A DNA stretch of 64,000 nt. Origin: Saprospiraceae bacterium. Its GTDB lineage: Bacteria > Bacteroidota > Bacteroidia > Chitinophagales > Saprospiraceae. The DNA lies in contig JAHDCZ010000004.1 in assembly GCA_020629615.1 (NCBI GenBank), positions 1 through 64,000 on the forward strand. The letters run 5' to 3'. The notes under the pieces were generated by a model, which ran no database searches, had not been told where the DNA came from, and worked only from the letters and a program-made list of their open reading frames with translations. Positions 16,954-27,062 of the stretch are shown here, one piece after another. The position numbers and the translations under genes are program-made. Positions within the stretch are counted from its first letter, which is position 1. Each line of letters begins with the position of its first letter.

Positions 16954-18809
16954 AAGCTTTTTCGAATAGATATAATGTCATTGTCGTACTCTTCTTTATA
17001 TGTGCAGCTACATTGGTAATTCAAGCAGCGCGCATTCAAGTTTTTAGTCAAGAATATCGAAATAGTGCCAGTAAATATACGATCGACAAACAAACACAGT
17101 ATCCTTCTCGTGGATTAATCTATGATCGAAACGGAGAAGTTTTGGTCTATAATATACCTACATATGACTTACAAGCAACGTACAACAAAGTTTCTAAAGA
17201 CATGGACACAAGTCTTTTTTGTGAGTTGCTGGAATTAAAAAAAGATACTTTTGAATCTTTACTAGAAAAAAACTGGAAAAGTAATCGATACAGCAAATCT
17301 GTTCCTTTTACTTTTTTGTCCAAAATATCCTCAAATACGTTTGCCAAGTTTCAAGAACATTTGTATTTGTTTCCAGGCTTTTCTCCTGTATTGAGATATG
17401 TTCGTTCCTATCCTCATCAAAATGCTGCACATTTACTGGGATATCTTGGTGAAGTAGACCAAAAACAAATCGATGAAAATAAAGACTATAGTTTAGGAGA
17501 TTACATTGGAGTAAGTGGATTGGAAAAAACTTATGAAAAAGCACTCAAAGGAGTTAAGGGTTCCAATCTTGTATTGAAAGATGTTCATGGACGTGATGTA
17601 GGTTCGTTCAATGAGGGGAAATTGGACTCCATGGCACATTCCGGTATTGATCTGAAAACAAGCATTGATCTCGAACTTCAAGCGTTTGGAGAAAAATTAA
17701 TGCAAAATAAAAAAGGAAGTATTGTAGCCATTGAACCCAAAAGTGGAGAAATATTATCTATTATCAGCGCTCCTAGTTACGATCCAAATATATTAAGCCT
17801 CAACCAAAATAGAAACCTTGCATTTTCAAAACTATTAAATGACTCTACCCTCAGTAGACCATTCATGGACCGTTCTGTCATGGCCAAATATCCGCCTGGG
17901 TCTATTTTTAAACCAATATTTTCTTTAATAGCATTACAAGAAGGAGTGACTTATGCCAACAGACCAATTTCTTGTGATGGTGAATATACAGTTAATAAAA
18001 AAAGAGGATTCTCTCAAGGTTGTCATGCCCACCCTAGACCATATAATATTTCTGTTGCCTTAGAACACTCTTGTAATTCTTATTATTATCAAATTATGAG
18101 AGAGTTTATCGAACAGTTTGGCTATTCTCAGCCAGGCAAAGGAATGGACTTATTAAAATCCTATTTAACTCGTTTTGGACTTGGAACATCACTTGGGGTA
18201 GATAGTCATCTCGAAAATAAAGGCTTTGTGCCAGATTCCAAATATTTCGATCGGTTGTATAATTATGTTAGATCAGGATGGCGTTCTACCTATGTTCTTT
18301 CCTTGGGGATAGGACAAGGTGAATTACAATTAACGACTTTACAAATGGCCAATTTAGCTGCTATTTTAGCCAATAAAGGTTATTTCTATACTCCTCATCT
18401 CTTACAAGACTATTCTGAAATTTTCGCAACAGATAACCCTTATCAAGTTAAACAATTTGTAGGAATTGACAGCATTCATTTTGATCCAGTCATCAAAGGG
18501 ATGGAAAGAGTTATCAAAACAGGAACCGCTCAAATTGCCAATATCCCCGGCATCGATGTTTGCGGAAAAACAGGAACTTCTCAGAACCCTCATGGAAAAG
18601 ATCATTCTGTATTCTTTGCTTTTGCTCCAAAAGAAGATCCTAAAATTGCCATTGCCGTTTATGTTGAAAATGCTGGATTTGGTGGAGTTGTTGCTGCACC
18701 GATCGCAAGCCTTATGATTGAAAAGTATATAAATAAAACGCTTTCGCCTTCCGGCGAATGGAAAAAAGAACTTATGCTTAATACTAACTTAATCAATACC
18801 GCTCAATGA
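16950..18809 (+). CDS. mrdA: Penicillin-binding protein 2 (elongation transpeptidase)
   Basis: PBP2 cross-links peptidoglycan during lateral growth. The 619-residue protein has one N-terminal membrane anchor (VIVVLFFICAATLVIQAARI), a dimerisation domain (SRGLIYDRNGEVLVYN), and the transpeptidase domain. The SxxK motif is in PPGSIFKP (serine near residue 317), SxN is SCN near residue 373 and KTG is in CGKTGTSQNP near residue 540. It overlaps mreD by four bases and folA by four bases. Near its 3' end the coding DNA contains a perfect GC-rich hairpin at 18743-18758. Confidence 0.96.
   Translation: MKAFSNRYNVIVVLFFICAATLVIQAARIQVFSQEYRNSASKYTIDKQTQYPSRGLIYDRNGEVLVYNIPTYDLQATYNKVSKDMDTSLFCELLELKKDTFESLLEKNWKSNRYSKSVPFTFLSKISSNTFAKFQEHLYLFPGFSPVLRYVRSYPHQNAAHLLGYLGEVDQKQIDENKDYSLGDYIGVSGLEKTYEKALKGVKGSNLVLKDVHGRDVGSFNEGKLDSMAHSGIDLKTSIDLELQAFGEKLMQNKKGSIVAIEPKSGEILSIISAPSYDPNILSLNQNRNLAFSKLLNDSTLSRPFMDRSVMAKYPPGSIFKPIFSLIALQEGVTYANRPISCDGEYTVNKKRGFSQGCHAHPRPYNISVALEHSCNSYYYQIMREFIEQFGYSQPGKGMDLLKSYLTRFGLGTSLGVDSHLENKGFVPDSKYFDRLYNYVRSGWRSTYVLSLGIGQGELQLTTLQMANLAAILANKGYFYTPHLLQDYSEIFATDNPYQVKQFVGIDSIHFDPVIKGMERVIKTGTAQIANIPGIDVCGKTGTSQNPHGKDHSVFFAFAPKEDPKIAIAVYVENAGFGGVVAAPIASLMIEKYINKTLSPSGEWKKELMLNTNLINTAQ
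18743..18758. repeat. GC-rich perfect hairpin inside mrdA
   Basis: TTCGCC and GGCGAA pair perfectly across a TTCC loop. The 14-base word TTTCGCCTTCCGGC here recurs at 7112-7125 inside the MerR-type gene, where the right arm has one changed base. Both copies are in coding sequence, in different genes and unrelated protein contexts. In AT-rich DNA this GC-rich palindrome stands out, but two copies are weak evidence for a repeat family. Confidence 0.35.
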
Positions 18810-19297
18810 TTATTTCTTGCATTGTCGCTGTCGCCAAAAAAAATGTTATCGGTAAAGACAATGACATACCGTGGTATCTGCCCGCTGACTTAAAATATTT
18901 TAAAAAAGTTACTACCGGTAAACCTATTGTCATGGGCCGAAAATGCTATAAATCCATTGGAAGGCCCCTACCGAATAGGACAAATATTATCGTAACTCGT
19001 GATCCATTTTTCATCAGTACTAATTGCCTGATTGCTCACTCCATTGAAGAAGCATTAAGCTTGGCCGTTGACCTTGGCGAAGATGAAATATTTATCATTG
19101 GAGGAGGAATGATATACGAACAAACCATGGAGTTTTGGGATAAACTTTACATTACGGAAGTTGACCTAGAAGTTGATGGAGATATCGTTTTTCCTGAAAT
19201 TAATAAAGAGCAATGGACTTTAGAAAATGAAGAAATGCACAAAGCGGACGAAAAAAATGTTTACAATTACACTTTTAAGGTATATAAGAGGAAATAA
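18806..19297 (+). CDS. folA: Dihydrofolate reductase
   Basis: FolA reduces dihydrofolate to tetrahydrofolate with NADPH. The 163-residue protein shows the classic pattern: IVAVAKKNVIGKDNDIPWYLPADLKYFK with the catalytic acidic residue in the PADLKYF segment, PIVMGRKCYKSIGRPLPNR for NADPH and folate contacts, and EIFIIGGGMIYEQ. The ATG overlaps the mrdA stop as ATGA, which suggests translational coupling. Folate chemistry recurs downstream with metH. Confidence 0.96.
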   Translation: MIISCIVAVAKKNVIGKDNDIPWYLPADLKYFKKVTTGKPIVMGRKCYKSIGRPLPNRTNIIVTRDPFFISTNCLIAHSIEEALSLAVDLGEDEIFIIGGGMIYEQTMEFWDKLYITEVDLEVDGDIVFPEINKEQWTLENEEMHKADEKNVYNYTFKVYKRK

Positions 19298-19303
19298 TTC
19301 CTC

Positions 19304-20587
19304 ATGCATGAATCTTTTCGAGAAGACCTTTTACACTATGTTTGGCGCTATCAATTGTATGATTTTCATCAATTAAAAACAACAGAAAATCTCAGCGTCA
19401 CGGTTATTCGTCCAGGTATCCTAAATGTTAATTCAGGACCAGACTTCTCCAATGCAAAAATCAAAATAGGTACAAAGCTCTGGTATGGAAATGTAGAAAT
19501 ACACATCAATTCGGAGGATTGGTACAAACATGGGCATCATAACGATAAAGCGTATTCTAATGTAATTCTACATGTTGTTTACCACGATAATAAAAAGGTT
19601 TGTTATTCGGATGGATCAAATATTCCCACAATTGTTTTGGAAAATCAAATTCCAAAATCCATCTTTCAAAACTACTTAAAAATCAATGGCAAAAACGAGT
19701 GGGTCCCTTGCGAAAAACTATTACCCAAACTGGATCAATCATTGATCAATTTTTCTTTACACGGAATTGCTATAAAAAGATTAGAGCAAAAAGTTGAACA
19801 AATAAAAAAACTATACAAACAGACAAATCAAGACTTAAACCAGGTGTTTTATACTCTGATTGCAAAATCACTCGGAGGACATGTCAACAGAAGAGCTTTT
19901 CAAAAACTCTGTGATTTTGCACCACTCAAAATTCTTAAAAAATACCGCGATCAAGTATTTCTTGTAGAAGCGATTTTGATGGGACAAAGTGGATTATTGC
20001 CTTCAAAGAATAATGATCCAATGATCATGAAAATGATCCTCGATTATCAATTTTACAAATTGAAGCATTCTTTTCATGCTATGAAATCGGTTGAATGGAA
20101 GTTTTCCAAAATGCGCCCTGCCGGATTTCCAACCCTTAGAATTTCTCAATTAGCAAATTACGTTTGTCAAGATAACTTTTGGTCAATCTATAAATCAAAG
20201 CAAGATATTAAAACACTTTGTTTGCGACTGGAGTCGAATGCTAGTTTGATTTGGGACACTCGGTTTCATTTCAATAAAGAAACAGAATTTAAAGAGAAAA
20301 AAGTGGGACAATCCATGATTCAAAGCCTTTTAATCAATGCGGTATTGCCCATGATGTTTTTCTATGCTACCATTCAATTCAATGATGAGCTGAAAGAGCA
20401 TGTCCTAGCTCTTTTATCGCAATGCAAGGAAGAAAAAAACTCAATTTCTCGAGCTTGGAGAAAATTAGGCCTTGAGCCAAAAAATGCTTTGGATACACAG
20501 GCATTATATTATTTAAAAACAGAATTGTGCGATCATAGCTACTGTCTTTATTGTCCAATAGGAAATCAAATTATGAGAAAGACATAA
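19304..20587 (+). CDS. DUF2851 family protein
   Basis: The 427-residue protein begins MHESFREDLLHYVWRYQLYD, and its segments NSGPDFSNAKIKIG and GNVEIHINSEDWYKHGHH mark the DUF2851 family, common in Bacteroidota. The conserved acidic and histidine residues suggest a nuclease-like or metal-dependent core, but no activity is established that I know of. The C-terminus carries a cysteine cluster (LCDHSYCLYCPIG) that could bind metal. No signal peptide is seen. It starts seven bases after folA. Confidence 0.85.
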   Translation: MHESFREDLLHYVWRYQLYDFHQLKTTENLSVTVIRPGILNVNSGPDFSNAKIKIGTKLWYGNVEIHINSEDWYKHGHHNDKAYSNVILHVVYHDNKKVCYSDGSNIPTIVLENQIPKSIFQNYLKINGKNEWVPCEKLLPKLDQSLINFSLHGIAIKRLEQKVEQIKKLYKQTNQDLNQVFYTLIAKSLGGHVNRRAFQKLCDFAPLKILKKYRDQVFLVEAILMGQSGLLPSKNNDPMIMKMILDYQFYKLKHSFHAMKSVEWKFSKMRPAGFPTLRISQLANYVCQDNFWSIYKSKQDIKTLCLRLESNASLIWDTRFHFNKETEFKEKKVGQSMIQSLLINAVLPMMFFYATIQFNDELKEHVLALLSQCKEEKNSISRAWRKLGLEPKNALDTQALYYLKTELCDHSYCLYCPIGNQIMRKT

Positions 20588-20604
20588 ATGCTCTCAATTA
20601 GCCT

Positions 20605-20612
20605 TATTTTTG
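20605..20612 (+). promoter_or_regulatory. Candidate -7 box before lpxK
   Basis: TATTTTTG matches TAnnTTTG and ends 14 bases before the lpxK ATG, within the only gap (39 bases) in this part of the block. It may be an internal promoter. No -33 box was recognised. Confidence 0.35.
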
Positions 20613-20626
20613 GGTGAATATAATTT

Positions 20627-21694
20627 ATGAGCAACAATATTATAGGCAAGATTCTTCTCTATCCATTTTCCTTGATTTATGGCTTGGTTATGAGTACGCG
20701 TAACCTACTTTATGAAGCAGGTGTGCTTAAGTCGACTAAATTCAGTACTCCCGTAATTTCTGTCGGAAATCTATCCATTGGCGGAGCTGGTAAAACACCT
20801 CATGTAGAGCATTTAATCCGACTATTGCGTGATTATATCAATGTGGGCACTCTAAGTAGAGGATATAAGAGAAAAACCAAAGGATTTCGAATAATAAAAG
20901 CCTCTGACAATGCCCTGGTCTCAGGAGACGAACCACTACAATACCGAAGAAAATACCCTGACATCGTAGTAGCAGTATCTGAAAGTAGAGCTTTAGGCAT
21001 TCCTGAAATGCTGAAAGCCCACCCTTCATTACAAACTATCATATTAGATGATGCCTTTCAGCATTTATCCGTGACTCCAGCTTTAAATATTCTTCTTACT
21101 CAATACGACAAATTGTATGTTCATGATCATTTGCTTCCTTTAGGGAGGCTTCGTGAGCGATCAGAAAATTCTAGCAGAGCCAATATAATTATAGTTTCAA
21201 AATGTCCAAGGAACGAAGAAGATGTTGATAAAGAGTTAATTCTGAAACAATTGACTCCAGCTCCCTATCAAAAAGTATATTTTAGTTTTTATCGCTATCT
21301 AAACCCTTACAGTTTTATTGATACCCAAAGTAGAATCGACCTTAGTGAATATTCGGGCTTGATACTAATCAGTGCTATTGCAAATACAAGTTACCTTCTG
21401 AATTACTTAGAGTCTAAAGTGGGAGAAATAAAAACTTTGGTCTATGAAGATCATCATATTTTCAAGCCCAAGGATATAGAACATTTGAGTCATGTTTTTA
21501 ATAATTTCCAAACCGATAAAAAATGTATTCTCACAACTGAGAAAGATGCGACAAGGCTAGAACTTCATTATCCCGAAATTGTACAAAAGAATCTCCCTAT
21601 CTTTGTACTTCCTTTGGAAGTGGATTTTCATTTTGGAGATCAATCTAATTTTGATAAAGAGATTAAGGACTTTCTACTAAATTTTAAAGTTTAA
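20627..21694 (+). CDS. lpxK: Tetraacyldisaccharide 4'-kinase LpxK
   Basis: LpxK phosphorylates the lipid A precursor disaccharide at the 4' position on the inner face of the inner membrane. The 355-residue protein has an N-terminal hydrophobic segment (LLYPFSLIYGLVMSTRNLLY), the P-loop SVGNLSIGGAGKTPHVEHLI, the LSRGYKRKTKGF motif, GDEPLQYRRKYP and ILDDAFQHLSV with the catalytic Asp and His. Late motifs include TEKDATRL. The length is usual. It shows that the organism makes lipid A. Confidence 0.95.
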   Translation: MSNNIIGKILLYPFSLIYGLVMSTRNLLYEAGVLKSTKFSTPVISVGNLSIGGAGKTPHVEHLIRLLRDYINVGTLSRGYKRKTKGFRIIKASDNALVSGDEPLQYRRKYPDIVVAVSESRALGIPEMLKAHPSLQTIILDDAFQHLSVTPALNILLTQYDKLYVHDHLLPLGRLRERSENSSRANIIIVSKCPRNEEDVDKELILKQLTPAPYQKVYFSFYRYLNPYSFIDTQSRIDLSEYSGLILISAIANTSYLLNYLESKVGEIKTLVYEDHHIFKPKDIEHLSHVFNNFQTDKKCILTTEKDATRLELHYPEIVQKNLPIFVLPLEVDFHFGDQSNFDKEIKDFLLNFKV

Positions 21695-21705
21695 GAAAAC
21701 GATAC

Positions 21706-23484
21706 ATGAAATATTTGTCAATTGTTATTTGCTTTTTTAGTTCAATCCAATTCGTTTTTGGCCAAGCAAGTTATGTCCCAAGATCTACGGATACTTATCG
21801 AATTATGAATCGATTTGATATAAAAGGGATGTCAGACTATGATTTTCATACTTCAATCAGATATTATTCAAGAAAAGAAATTGCCTCTTTCATATTCGAC
21901 CTTGAGTCGAAAAACCTCTCGTCTAGAGACAATAAAAATTATCGATACCTACAAAATGACAATTTGGAGTACTTTAAAGACGATCTCGCTCCGTCCGTAG
22001 AAAGAATAAGCTCTAAGTCATATGTAGATAGTGTTTTTTACTCTCTTGAAGGTAAGGAAGTTGAACGATCACAAATAAAATACAGGAAGGACTCAGGACT
22101 ATTCAAGCATTTTTATAAATCACCTGCTAAATTTTTTGAAATTAATTCTGGTAGTTTTCAATTGACTATAAATCCAATCTTAAATATTCGATTTGGACAG
22201 GATAGGAAAAACGAAGATTTGTTGTTTTTGAACTCAAGAGGTATACAATTACACGGTTTGATTGATAATAAGGTTTATTTCTATACCGACATTGTAGAAA
22301 GTCAAGGCAGTTTTAAAAGACACATCGACAGAAGAATATTTAAGCATCAAGCCATTCCTGGTCATGGAAATTACAAATCGTTTCAAAGTAGCGTTGCGGA
22401 TGATATAAATGGATATGATTTTCCTTTGTCTACGGCCTATGTGGGATTAAATGTGACAAAAAACATCGGTGTTGAATTTGGTCATGGCAAACATTTTATT
22501 GGTGATGGATATAATTCCCTACTTCTAGACGATTATGGTAACAATTATTTTTATTTAAAATTCCGAACCAAAATTTGGAAGTTCCTTTACCAAAATCTTT
22601 TTGCTGAATTGGCACCGATAAGTGCTGTCCAAAACTCAGGAGATAATCTTTTGCCTAAGAAATATATGGCATCTCATTATCTGAGTTATAAACCTTTTAA
22701 AAGCTTTGAAATTGGATTGTTTGAATCAGTCCTTTTTTCAAGAGAAAACAACTTTGAATTTCAATATCTGAATCCCGTCATACTGTATAGAACGGTTGAG
22801 TTTTCTCTGGATAGCCCCGACAATGTTTTGGTTGGATTAAATGCCAAATGGAATTTATTTAATCGCTTCTCCTTATATGGCCAAGTTGTCTTAGACGAGT
22901 TTAAACTAAATGAAATTAGAGAAAGATCGGGATGGTGGGCCAATAAATATGGCTTTCAAATGGGTCTAAAGTATGTTGACATTCTTGGAGTTGATCAACT
23001 AGATGGACAAGTAGAATATAATTATGTTCGACCATATACCTACACACACAGAGATACTTTTGATGGGTACAATACGTCGGTGGCAAATTATAGTCATTTC
23101 AATTTACCAATGGCTCATCCCCTTGGAGCAAATTTTAAAGAAATGATTTTCATTTTGAACTATTCAATTGGTAAAATGAATTTTTCAGGCAGAGCTATGA
23201 TAGCTGAATACGGTGATGATGACATTCAAAATTGGGGAGGAAATATATTACTTCCTCATAATTCTCATGTCAACGATTTTGGAAATTTTGTAGGCCAAGG
23301 AATTAATACAAAAGTTTTGCAATTCGCGCTTGACGCGAATTATGAACTTTATCACAATATCTATTTAGACCTTGAATTATTGTATAGAAAAAGTGACAGC
23401 GAAGACAATTTAAAGGACATCAATACAGAATTTTTTGGGATGGGTATCAGAGCAAACATTAGTAATTTAAAATTGGATTACTAA
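21706..23484 (+). CDS. RemB/Wzi-like outer-membrane beta-barrel protein
   Basis: The 592-residue protein has a signal peptide ending near FVFGQ and a long C-terminal half rich in alternating aromatic strands, such as [20 protein letters not shown] and [18 protein letters not shown]. These stretches resemble RemB, a surface gliding protein of Flavobacterium, and the related Wzi capsule-anchoring barrel. I infer an outer-membrane barrel acting in surface polysaccharide attachment or motility; the close capsule locus favours the former. The stop overlaps the metH start by one base (TAATG). A perfect 8-base inverted repeat lies in its coding DNA at 23321-23341. Confidence 0.65.
   Translation: MKYLSIVICFFSSIQFVFGQASYVPRSTDTYRIMNRFDIKGMSDYDFHTSIRYYSRKEIASFIFDLESKNLSSRDNKNYRYLQNDNLEYFKDDLAPSVERISSKSYVDSVFYSLEGKEVERSQIKYRKDSGLFKHFYKSPAKFFEINSGSFQLTINPILNIRFGQDRKNEDLLFLNSRGIQLHGLIDNKVYFYTDIVESQGSFKRHIDRRIFKHQAIPGHGNYKSFQSSVADDINGYDFPLSTAYVGLNVTKNIGVEFGHGKHFIGDGYNSLLLDDYGNNYFYLKFRTKIWKFLYQNLFAELAPISAVQNSGDNLLPKKYMASHYLSYKPFKSFEIGLFESVLFSRENNFEFQYLNPVILYRTVEFSLDSPDNVLVGLNAKWNLFNRFSLYGQVVLDEFKLNEIRERSGWWANKYGFQMGLKYVDILGVDQLDGQVEYNYVRPYTYTHRDTFDGYNTSVANYSHFNLPMAHPLGANFKEMIFILNYSIGKMNFSGRAMIAEYGDDDIQNWGGNILLPHNSHVNDFGNFVGQGINTKVLQFALDANYELYHNIYLDLELLYRKSDSEDNLKDINTEFFGMGIRANISNLKLDY
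23321..23341. repeat. Perfect 8-base inverted repeat inside the RemB-like gene
   Basis: AATTCGCG (23321-23328) and CGCGAATT (23334-23341) are exact reverse complements separated by CTTGA. The segment encodes QFALDANY, an ordinary barrel strand, so the symmetry is not forced by protein sequence. It may be a chance palindrome or part of a family of TTCGC/GCGAA hairpins in this genome. Confidence 0.35.
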
Positions 23485-26400
23485 TGACAAATATCAAAGC
23501 ACTTTTAAAAAATAGAATCTTAGTCTTGGATGGAGCCATGGGGACAATGATCCAAAGACACAAACTGTCAGAAGCAGATTTTAGGGGACATAGATTTGAA
23601 AATCATAGTTGTGATGTTCAAGGAAATAATGATGTGCTATCCATTACTCAAGCTGAAATTATAAAAGATATTCATCGTGCTTATCTAAAAGCGGGCTCGG
23701 ATATTATTGAAACCAATACATTCAATTCGACTGCTATTTCTTTGGAGGATTATAACATGCAAGATTTGGCATACGAGCTCAATCGTGCGTCTGCAACCAT
23801 TGCAAAAGAAGCTGCAAAAGAATTTTCAACTGAAGAAAAACCACGTTTTGTTGCAGGTGCTTTTGGTCCTACCAATAGAACAGCATCCATGTCCCCAGAT
23901 GTAAATAATCCAGGCTTTCGTGCGATAAAATTTGATGAATTGGTTAGTGCCTATTATGATCAAGCAAGAGGATTGTTAGATGGCGGTGTAGATATTTTTT
24001 TGGTAGAAACTGTTTTTGACACCTTAAATTGTAAGGCTTGTCTTTATGCTATTGATCAGCTGCAAGACGAACGAGGAACTGATTTGCCTATCATGGTTTC
24101 GGGAACAATTACTGACGCAAGTGGTCGAACTTTAAGCGGCCAAACCGTCGAAGCATTTTGGGTTTCTGTTAAACACATGAACCTTTTGAGTATCGGGCTT
24201 AATTGCGCATTAGGAGCCAAAGAAATGCGCCCGCACCTAGAAGAATTATCCAGAATCTCGAATTGCTTTGTGAGCGCCTACCCTAACGCCGGTTTACCCA
24301 ATGAATTTGGAGAATACGATCAAGACCCGGAAGAAATGAAAAATTACATTCGGGATTTTGCCCAGAGCAATTTTGTGAATATCATTGGGGGATGTTGTGG
24401 TACTACTCCTGAACACATTAAGGCAATGGCAGAAGGAGTAAAAGGCCTTAAACCACGTCCTATTCCTTCCATTAAAAGAGAATCCTCGTACAGTGGTCTA
24501 GAATCATTGGTTGTCCGAGAAGACTTGAACTTTATAAACATAGGAGAGAGAACAAATGTGACAGGGTCTAGAAAATTTTCTAAGCTTATCCTGGCAGAAA
24601 AGTATGAGGAAGCACTCGATGTTGCGAGACAACAGGTTGAAAACGGAGCTCAAATTATCGATATCAACATGGATGAAGGTATGTTAGATTCTGAACATGC
24701 TATGATCACTTTTTTGAACATGGTCATGTCCGAACCAGATATTGCCAAAGTTCCTATCATGATTGATTCATCCAAATTTTCTGTCATTGAAGCTGGATTG
24801 AAATGTGTTCAGGGAAAATCCATCGTCAATTCTATTTCTATGAAAGAAGGGATAGAGGAGTTTAAAAAACAAGCTAAAATTTTAAAACGATTGGGTGCCG
24901 CAGCGGTCGTGATGGCATTTGATGAAGAAGGACAAGCTGATACAACAGAACGAAAAGCCGAAATATGCATCAAAGCATACGATATTTTAGTAAACGAACT
25001 AAATTGGGATCCTACCGATATCATTTTTGATCCCAATATTTTTGCCGTCGCTACAGGAATAGAAGAGCATAATAATTACGCAGTAAATTTCATTGAGGCA
25101 ACTAAGATTATTAAGAAAAAATGTCCTGGAGCGAAGGTAAGTGGAGGAGTAAGTAATATTTCGTTCTCATTTAGAGGAAACAATGTAGTGCGAGAAGCCA
25201 TGCATTCTTCATTCCTATATCATGCGATTAATGCCGGCATGGATATGGGCATCGTGAACGCGGGAATGATCGAAGTATATGAAGAAATACCAAAAGACCT
25301 CTTAACCAAAGTGGAGGATGTCTTACTCAATAGAAATGATGGAGCAACTGAATCTTTGGTGGCTTTCGCCGAAAAGGTAACCGGAAAAGGAAAAAAAATT
25401 GAAAAAGATTTATCCTGGAGAAAAGAATCGGTAGAAAAACGATTAGCACATGCTCTAGTAAAAGGCATTACAGAATATATTGATGAAGATACAGAAGAAG
25501 CTCGTCAAAAATACGCAAGACCATTATCTGTCATTGAAGGACCATTGATGGATGGAATGAATATCGTTGGAGATCTTTTTGGTTCTGGGAAAATGTTTTT
25601 ACCGCAGGTCGTTAAAAGTGCGAGAGTCATGAAAAAGTCCGTCGCTATTTTAACCCCTTATATCGATGCAGAAAAAAGCGAAAATGAAACCACCTCTAAA
25701 GGGAAAATATTAATGGCTACTGTAAAAGGGGATGTACACGATATCGGTAAGAACATTGTTGGTGTGGTTTTGGCTTGTAATAACTACGAGATTATCGATT
25801 TAGGTGTAATGGTACCAGCAAACAAAATTCTAGATACTGCAATCGAAAAAAATGTCGATGTAATAGGCCTAAGCGGTTTAATCACCCCTTCATTGGACGA
25901 GATGGTCAACGTTGCGAGTGAGATGGAAAGAAGAGGCTTAAAAATACCTTTGTTAATAGGTGGTGCAACGACGTCCAAAACGCATACTGCAGTTAAAATT
26001 GATCCTGAATACAAGTCTTTAGTTTTGCACGTTCATGATGCATCCAAAGCGGTACCTGCAGTGGGTGAATTACTAAATGAAGACGAAAACCTCAGAAATA
26101 ATTTTGTTATAGAGACAAAAGAAACCTATCGAAAATTAAGAGAACAACGAGAGGCAAAAAAAGTCTTTAAAGAATATCTTAGCGTTGAAGAGGCTAGAAA
26201 AAACAAACTAGAACTAAATTGGTCAGATTACTCACCTCCCAAACCTAATTTTTTGGGTGTAAAAGTTTTCCATGAATTCAATTTAGAGAAAATACGGGAT
26301 TATATCGATTGGACTCCCTTTTTTACTAGTTGGCAATTACGTGGAAAATATCCAGAGATTTTTGAGGATAAAGTTATTGGAAATGAATCCCAGAAATTAT

Positions 26401-27062
26401 TCAATGATGCCCAAAAAATGCTGGATACCATTATCAAAGAAAAATGGTTAACAGCCAAAGGCATTGTAGGAATATTTCCAGCCAACAGCAAGAATGAAGA
26501 CATTGAAGTCTATTCTGATGAACAAGAGAAGATTAAAATAGAGACTCTAAACCACATTAGACAAACACGTAAAAAAGCAGAGGGAAGAAAATATCTTTGT
26601 TTAAGTGACTTTATCGCCCCTGTTGATTCCAACAAAATGGATTACCTAGGAGCTTTTGCCGTTACCGCCGGGCTTGGAATAGAAGAACATGTTAAACGGT
26701 TTGAAAAGGAAGGTGATGATTATAGTGCCATTTTACTTAAATCAATAGCCGATCGTTTGGCAGAGGCTTTCGCCGAATGTTTACATGAATTGGTTCGAAC
26801 AGATTTGTGGGGATATGCAAAAAATGAATCTTTAACAAACGGTGAATTGATTAAAGAAAATTATCAAGGCATAAGACCAGCCCCTGGATATCCAGCATGT
26901 CCAGTACATAGCGAAAAAGGGAAATTATTTAAGCTTTTAAACGTTAAAGAGAACATTGGCATATCTTTGACGGAAAGTTATGCCATGTATCCTGCTGCTT
27001 CAGTAAGCGGTTGGTACTTTAGCCATCCAGAAAGTAAATATTTTACAGTACGACAAGATTAA
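23484..27062 (+). CDS. metH: Cobalamin-dependent methionine synthase MetH
   Basis: MetH moves a methyl group from methyltetrahydrofolate to homocysteine through cobalamin. The 1192-residue protein is full length. Residues 1-325 form the homocysteine barrel, with zinc cysteines in GLNCALG and [10 protein letters not shown]. Residues 345-620 form the folate barrel ([14 protein letters not shown]). A helical cap comes next, then the cobalamin domain with the His ligand in [17 protein letters not shown] near residue 753. The C-terminal reactivation domain has [12 protein letters not shown]. The B12 need links it to the cobalamin-type MerR regulator at 6768-7676. The next gene begins at the base right after its stop. 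Confidence 0.97.
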   Translation: MTNIKALLKNRILVLDGAMGTMIQRHKLSEADFRGHRFENHSCDVQGNNDVLSITQAEIIKDIHRAYLKAGSDIIETNTFNSTAISLEDYNMQDLAYELNRASATIAKEAAKEFSTEEKPRFVAGAFGPTNRTASMSPDVNNPGFRAIKFDELVSAYYDQARGLLDGGVDIFLVETVFDTLNCKACLYAIDQLQDERGTDLPIMVSGTITDASGRTLSGQTVEAFWVSVKHMNLLSIGLNCALGAKEMRPHLEELSRISNCFVSAYPNAGLPNEFGEYDQDPEEMKNYIRDFAQSNFVNIIGGCCGTTPEHIKAMAEGVKGLKPRPIPSIKRESSYSGLESLVVREDLNFINIGERTNVTGSRKFSKLILAEKYEEALDVARQQVENGAQIIDINMDEGMLDSEHAMITFLNMVMSEPDIAKVPIMIDSSKFSVIEAGLKCVQGKSIVNSISMKEGIEEFKKQAKILKRLGAAAVVMAFDEEGQADTTERKAEICIKAYDILVNELNWDPTDIIFDPNIFAVATGIEEHNNYAVNFIEATKIIKKKCPGAKVSGGVSNISFSFRGNNVVREAMHSSFLYHAINAGMDMGIVNAGMIEVYEEIPKDLLTKVEDVLLNRNDGATESLVAFAEKVTGKGKKIEKDLSWRKESVEKRLAHALVKGITEYIDEDTEEARQKYARPLSVIEGPLMDGMNIVGDLFGSGKMFLPQVVKSARVMKKSVAILTPYIDAEKSENETTSKGKILMATVKGDVHDIGKNIVGVVLACNNYEIIDLGVMVPANKILDTAIEKNVDVIGLSGLITPSLDEMVNVASEMERRGLKIPLLIGGATTSKTHTAVKIDPEYKSLVLHVHDASKAVPAVGELLNEDENLRNNFVIETKETYRKLREQREAKKVFKEYLSVEEARKNKLELNWSDYSPPKPNFLGVKVFHEFNLEKIRDYIDWTPFFTSWQLRGKYPEIFEDKVIGNESQKLFNDAQKMLDTIIKEKWLTAKGIVGIFPANSKNEDIEVYSDEQEKIKIETLNHIRQTRKKAEGRKYLCLSDFIAPVDSNKMDYLGAFAVTAGLGIEEHVKRFEKEGDDYSAILLKSIADRLAEAFAECLHELVRTDLWGYAKNESLTNGELIKENYQGIRPAPGYPACPVHSEKGKLFKLLNVKENIGISLTESYAMYPAASVSGWYFSHPESKYFTVRQD